A DNA stretch of 64,000 nt from Pseudomonadota bacterium (lineage in GTDB: Bacteria; Pseudomonadota; Gammaproteobacteria; Steroidobacterales; Steroidobacteraceae), in NCBI GenBank assembly GCA_023433515.1, contig JAEZCN010000253.1:1-64000 (forward strand), read 5' to 3'. Position 1 is the stretch's first letter, and each line of letters opens with the position of its first letter. The notes under the pieces are model-generated. The model worked only from the letters and a program-made list of their open reading frames with translations. It was not told the DNA's origin and did not search any database. Both the position numbers and the translations under genes were made by a program. Shown here piece by piece: positions 61,283-64,000 of the stretch.

Positions 61283-64000
61283 TCAGCCTCCTTCCGGCTG
61301 CGACTGCGGCCGGGCCGGCGCCTTGTTGCGCGCGCGTAGTTCGGCGAGCCAGCTCGTCACGGGCTTGTCCTCGCCCGTGAGTTGTTTGTAGGTCTCGAGC
61401 TCGGCCTGTGCACCGACCGGATCATCGAGATAAAGGTCGAGCAGGACACCCAGATTGCGGTGCGCCGGCGCGTAGGACGGATTCGCCTCGAGCGCTCTTT
61501 CGTACGCGGCGCGCGCCTCCGCGAACTTGCCGGCCTGGCGCAAAGTGAGTCCGTATTCGTTCCAGGTCTGCGCATCCCAGGGCGCGAGCTCCGTCGCCTT
61601 CGCGAGCGCGGTTTCCGATTCGGCCAGCTGGTTCGCGTTGCGATGGAGGATGCCGAGATTCGCGTACGGACCTGACAGTTCCGGATAGGACTGCGTCAGA
61701 AGCTGGAACTCGAGGCTGGCCTGCGTGGGATCCGTGCGCATGAGCTGCAGCGCGCGCGCGAAATCCGACGTGGCGCGCGCGGGCGCTTTCGGAATTTCGG
61801 GCCCGGGTGCAGGTGCGGCGGCGGCCGCCTGCGAGTTGGCCACCGGCGGCGCGGTCGGGTCCGCGGGCGTTGCGATCGGCGGATCCGGCTGCGCGGGCGG
61901 CGGCGGCGCCGCGGGCACGACCGCGTCGAACGACACGCCGATCATCTCGGTCTTGCCGTATCGGCCGGGACTGAGCTCGGCGAGCGCCGCGAAACTCTTC
62001 TTCACGCCTTCGTCGTAGACGTTGTCGCGCGTGCGCTTGGTGTTGATTTCGTGCGTCGCGATCGCCTGTTCTTCGAACGGGAACGCCTGCTCCTCGAGCA
62101 GCGAGCTGTATTCCTCGACCTGGTCCGCGTCGAGATTCTTCGGACGCTGCGCGGCCATGATGTCCTGGCCGAGCTTGCGGTAGATCTCCGCGATCTCGTA
62201 TGTCGCCATGGTCGTGACCTCGGCGACGCGGTAGTCGGCCGCGGCCTTGTAGCCGCCGAGCGCCGCTTCCATCGCCTTGCGCTTCTTCGCGAGCGAGGTC
62301 TTGAGCGGCAGCACGAGTGCGATCCTGCGGTACTCGTCGCGCGCGGGCGCGGCCAGCGCGAGCTGCGCCTTCGCGGCGAGATACTGCGTGCGGTCGGTGC
62401 GCGCGGCTCCCGCGTTGCGGTCCGCGGCGACGATCTCGCGCTGCCAGCGACGCTGGACTTCGGTGTTGCCGGCATTGCCCGCGATGTCCGCGAGCTTCTG
62501 GCGCGCCTCGATCGAGTCGGCAACCGGCGTCGGATACGTGACGACGAAGCGCTCGAGCATGCCCACGGCTTTCGTCGTGTTGCCGGCCTTCGCGTAGAGG
62601 TCCGCGGCCTGGAGGTTCGCCTCGCGCTGGAGGTCTCTCGACTCGGCCGGGTTGAGCGCGATGCGCTCGAACTCGACCGCCGCCTGGCCGGCCTGGCCCG
62701 TCTCGCCATACGCCACCGCGAGTTTGCGCGTGACGTCGGCCGAGTATTCGCTCTTCGGATTGCTGGAGCGGAAGCGCTCGAGCACCTGGATCGCGCGTGG
62801 CCAGTCCTTGAGGATGATGAGCTGCGCGCCGGCATCGTACTCGGCCTGCGCGGCGATCTTCGACGTGCCCGCCACCGCCGCGATGCGCAGGAAGTCGTCC
62901 ACCGCGCCGGCGGCGTCGCCGGCCTGCTGCTTGGCCTCGGCCTGTCGATAGACGGCGGAGGCGATGCGCTCGGTGAGATCCGCGCGCATGTTGTCGCTCG
63001 GCGGCGTGAGGTCGCGCGCCGCGATGAAGCCCTTCTCGGCTTCGGCGAACTGCATCAGGTCGAAATTCGCCTGTCCGATGATGGTGTACGCGATGCGCCG
63101 CTTCGGCGCGTCGGCCGGCGGCTGATGCGCGAGCACGAGGTTCGCGACCTCGATCGAACGCTGCATGTCCTTCGTCGCGAAGATGTCTTCCGCGGCGCGC
63201 GTCAGGACACCCGCCGCGTCGGGATGTTCGGGGAAGCTCGTGCCGAACCGGATGCCGAGATCGACCGTCTGCATGTGCCACGCGGCCTTGTCGGCGGCCG
63301 GCAGCTTCGCCTCGTGTTTGGCGAGCGAACCGAGCGCGGCGTACGCGGCGGCCGCGGAACGCGGGTTGCGCGGGTAGTTGTACGCGGTGCGCGTGAACTC
63401 GGCGGCCGCGTTGCTGAAGTCGCCCGCCTCGTACAATGTCTCGGCGAGTAGATAGTTGGTACCGAACGACTCCGGATCGTCCGGGAAGGACTCGAGGTAA
63501 GTGCGATACCAGCGCGCCGCCTCGAGATATTCGTCGGCCTTCTTCGACTTCTGCGCGTTCGCGTGGAAGTACGTGGCGACGTCCTTGAGGTTGATCTTGA
63601 GTTCTTTCGCGATGTTCGGGTAATCGGCGCGATTGCGCCCCTGCCAGAACGTGGTGCCGTAGTTGTACAGCGCGACGTATTCGCGTTTGCCTTCCAGCAC
63701 GAGCTCGGTGAAGCCGCCCTTGCGGTAGGCCTCGATGGCCTGCATCGAAAGGCCCGGCGAGAACTCGCTGTTCGGCTCGCGCGTCGCATAGGCGCGGTAG
63801 ACGGCCGCCGCGTCCTGGTAACGCTCCTTCTCCACGTACAGGTCGCCGAGCCGCGAATAGATCACGGGTGCGTAGGCGGGATTGCCGTGGCCGGAGATGA
63901 ATCGCTCCATCGCGGCCACCGAGTCGTCGTCGTACGAAAACGTGACGGCCATGACGCGCAGCGTGTCATCCGCGAGCTCGCGGCTCGCGCGCGGCAGCTT
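61283..64000 (-). CDS. Large TPR-repeat protein, 5' end beyond the window
   Basis: At least 905 residues of tetratricopeptide repeats, with no stop to the right edge; the in-frame reading past the Met at 63952 continues as ELADDTLRV, so that Met is probably internal. TPR-like helical pairs fill about the first 600 residues. A Pro/Ala-rich linker (VPAAPPPPAQPDPPIA and after) precedes a final canonical TPR block (PYANLGILHRNANQLAESE, then AYERALEANPSYAPAHRNLG). It heads the TPR-Pro/Ala-ExbB-ExbD-ExbD-TonB operon, an arrangement seen with AgmX/gliding- or secretion-related systems and with Vibrio TonB2 (TtpB). Its role is probably as a periplasmic scaffold. Confidence 0.85.
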   Translation of the reverse strand, partial: KLPRASRELADDTLRVMAVTFSYDDDSVAAMERFISGHGNPAYAPVIYSRLGDLYVEKERYQDAAAVYRAYATREPNSEFSPGLSMQAIEAYRKGGFTELVLEGKREYVALYNYGTTFWQGRNRADYPNIAKELKINLKDVATYFHANAQKSKKADEYLEAARWYRTYLESFPDDPESFGTNYLLAETLYEAGDFSNAAAEFTRTAYNYPRNPRSAAAAYAALGSLAKHEAKLPAADKAAWHMQTVDLGIRFGTSFPEHPDAAGVLTRAAEDIFATKDMQRSIEVANLVLAHQPPADAPKRRIAYTIIGQANFDLMQFAEAEKGFIAARDLTPPSDNMRADLTERIASAVYRQAEAKQQAGDAAGAVDDFLRIAAVAGTSKIAAQAEYDAGAQLIILKDWPRAIQVLERFRSSNPKSEYSADVTRKLAVAYGETGQAGQAAVEFERIALNPAESRDLQREANLQAADLYAKAGNTTKAVGMLERFVVTYPTPVADSIEARQKLADIAGNAGNTEVQRRWQREIVAADRNAGAARTDRTQYLAAKAQLALAAPARDEYRRIALVLPLKTSLAKKRKAMEAALGGYKAAADYRVAEVTTMATYEIAEIYRKLGQDIMAAQRPKNLDADQVEEYSSLLEEQAFPFEEQAIATHEINTKRTRDNVYDEGVKKSFAALAELSPGRYGKTEMIGVSFDAVVPAAPPPPAQPDPPIATPADPTAPPVANSQAAAAAPAPGPEIPKAPARATSDFARALQLMRTDPTQASLEFQLLTQSYPELSGPYANLGILHRNANQLAESETALAKATELAPWDAQTWNEYGLTLRQAGKFAEARAAYERALEANPSYAPAHRNLGVLLDLYLDDPVGAQAELETYKQLTGEDKPVTSWLAELRARNKAPARPQSQPEGG

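Overview
The window reads as one stretch of a GC-rich gammaproteobacterial chromosome. It is densely packed with short intergenic gaps, and it has no rRNA, tRNA, CRISPR array, prophage or insertion sequence that I could see. The family assignment is inference. The secreted GH11 xylanase with a poly-serine linker, the RND/NodT efflux genes, the hydrogenase-4-like operon and the TonB/ExbB/ExbD genes would suit a Steroidobacteraceae/Nevskiales- or Xanthomonadales-like soil bacterium.

Layout. 1-3.7 kb: a modular xylanase with a clear terminator, a universal stress protein, a short-form 6-phosphogluconate dehydrogenase, a small orphan gene and a decayed FAD-dependent oxidoreductase. 3.9-12.5 kb: one giant gene for a cyclic beta-1,2-glucan synthase (2867 aa). 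12.5-20.8 kb: a ribbon-helix-helix regulator divergent from a six-gene hydrogenase-4-like operon (hyfB-C-E-F-G-I order) that ends in an overlapping spermidine-synthase-like gene. 20.8-24.5 kb: gamma-glutamyltransferase facing an S9 peptidase. 24.6-30.9 kb: a MarR-controlled RND efflux operon with a strong palindromic operator. 31-41.7 kb: an MFS transporter, two TlpA-like redoxins of one paralogous type, a 3-methyladenine glycosylase, two di-haem cytochromes, an ArsR/SRPBCC operon, pirin, an amidohydrolase lipoprotein and a DUF1080 protein. 41.8-51.5 kb: metF-metH, an Lrp-type regulator, a DUF5916 protein, and a Cys/Met-metabolism PLP enzyme with a PhzF protein. 51.8-57.6 kb: ppc, a DUF962 protein, an ABC exporter and an EamA transporter. 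57.6-64 kb: a TonB/AgmX-like operon (TPR protein, Pro/Ala-rich protein, ExbB, two ExbD, TonB-like protein, small orphan), cut by the right edge.

The main points of interest are three. First, the hydrogenase-4-like operon has lost all four Ni-ligating cysteines of its large subunit while keeping the [4Fe-4S] cysteines of the small subunit and the proton-channel residues of the membrane subunits. It therefore looks like a hydrogenase-related ion pump and not a hydrogenase. Second, five palindromic intergenic elements lie at gene 3' ends between 32.4 and 51.8 kb; four share a TGCCTGGCAC core. Third, two divergent or autoregulatory promoters carry near-perfect palindromes that make good operator candidates (12715-12735 and 30937-30958).
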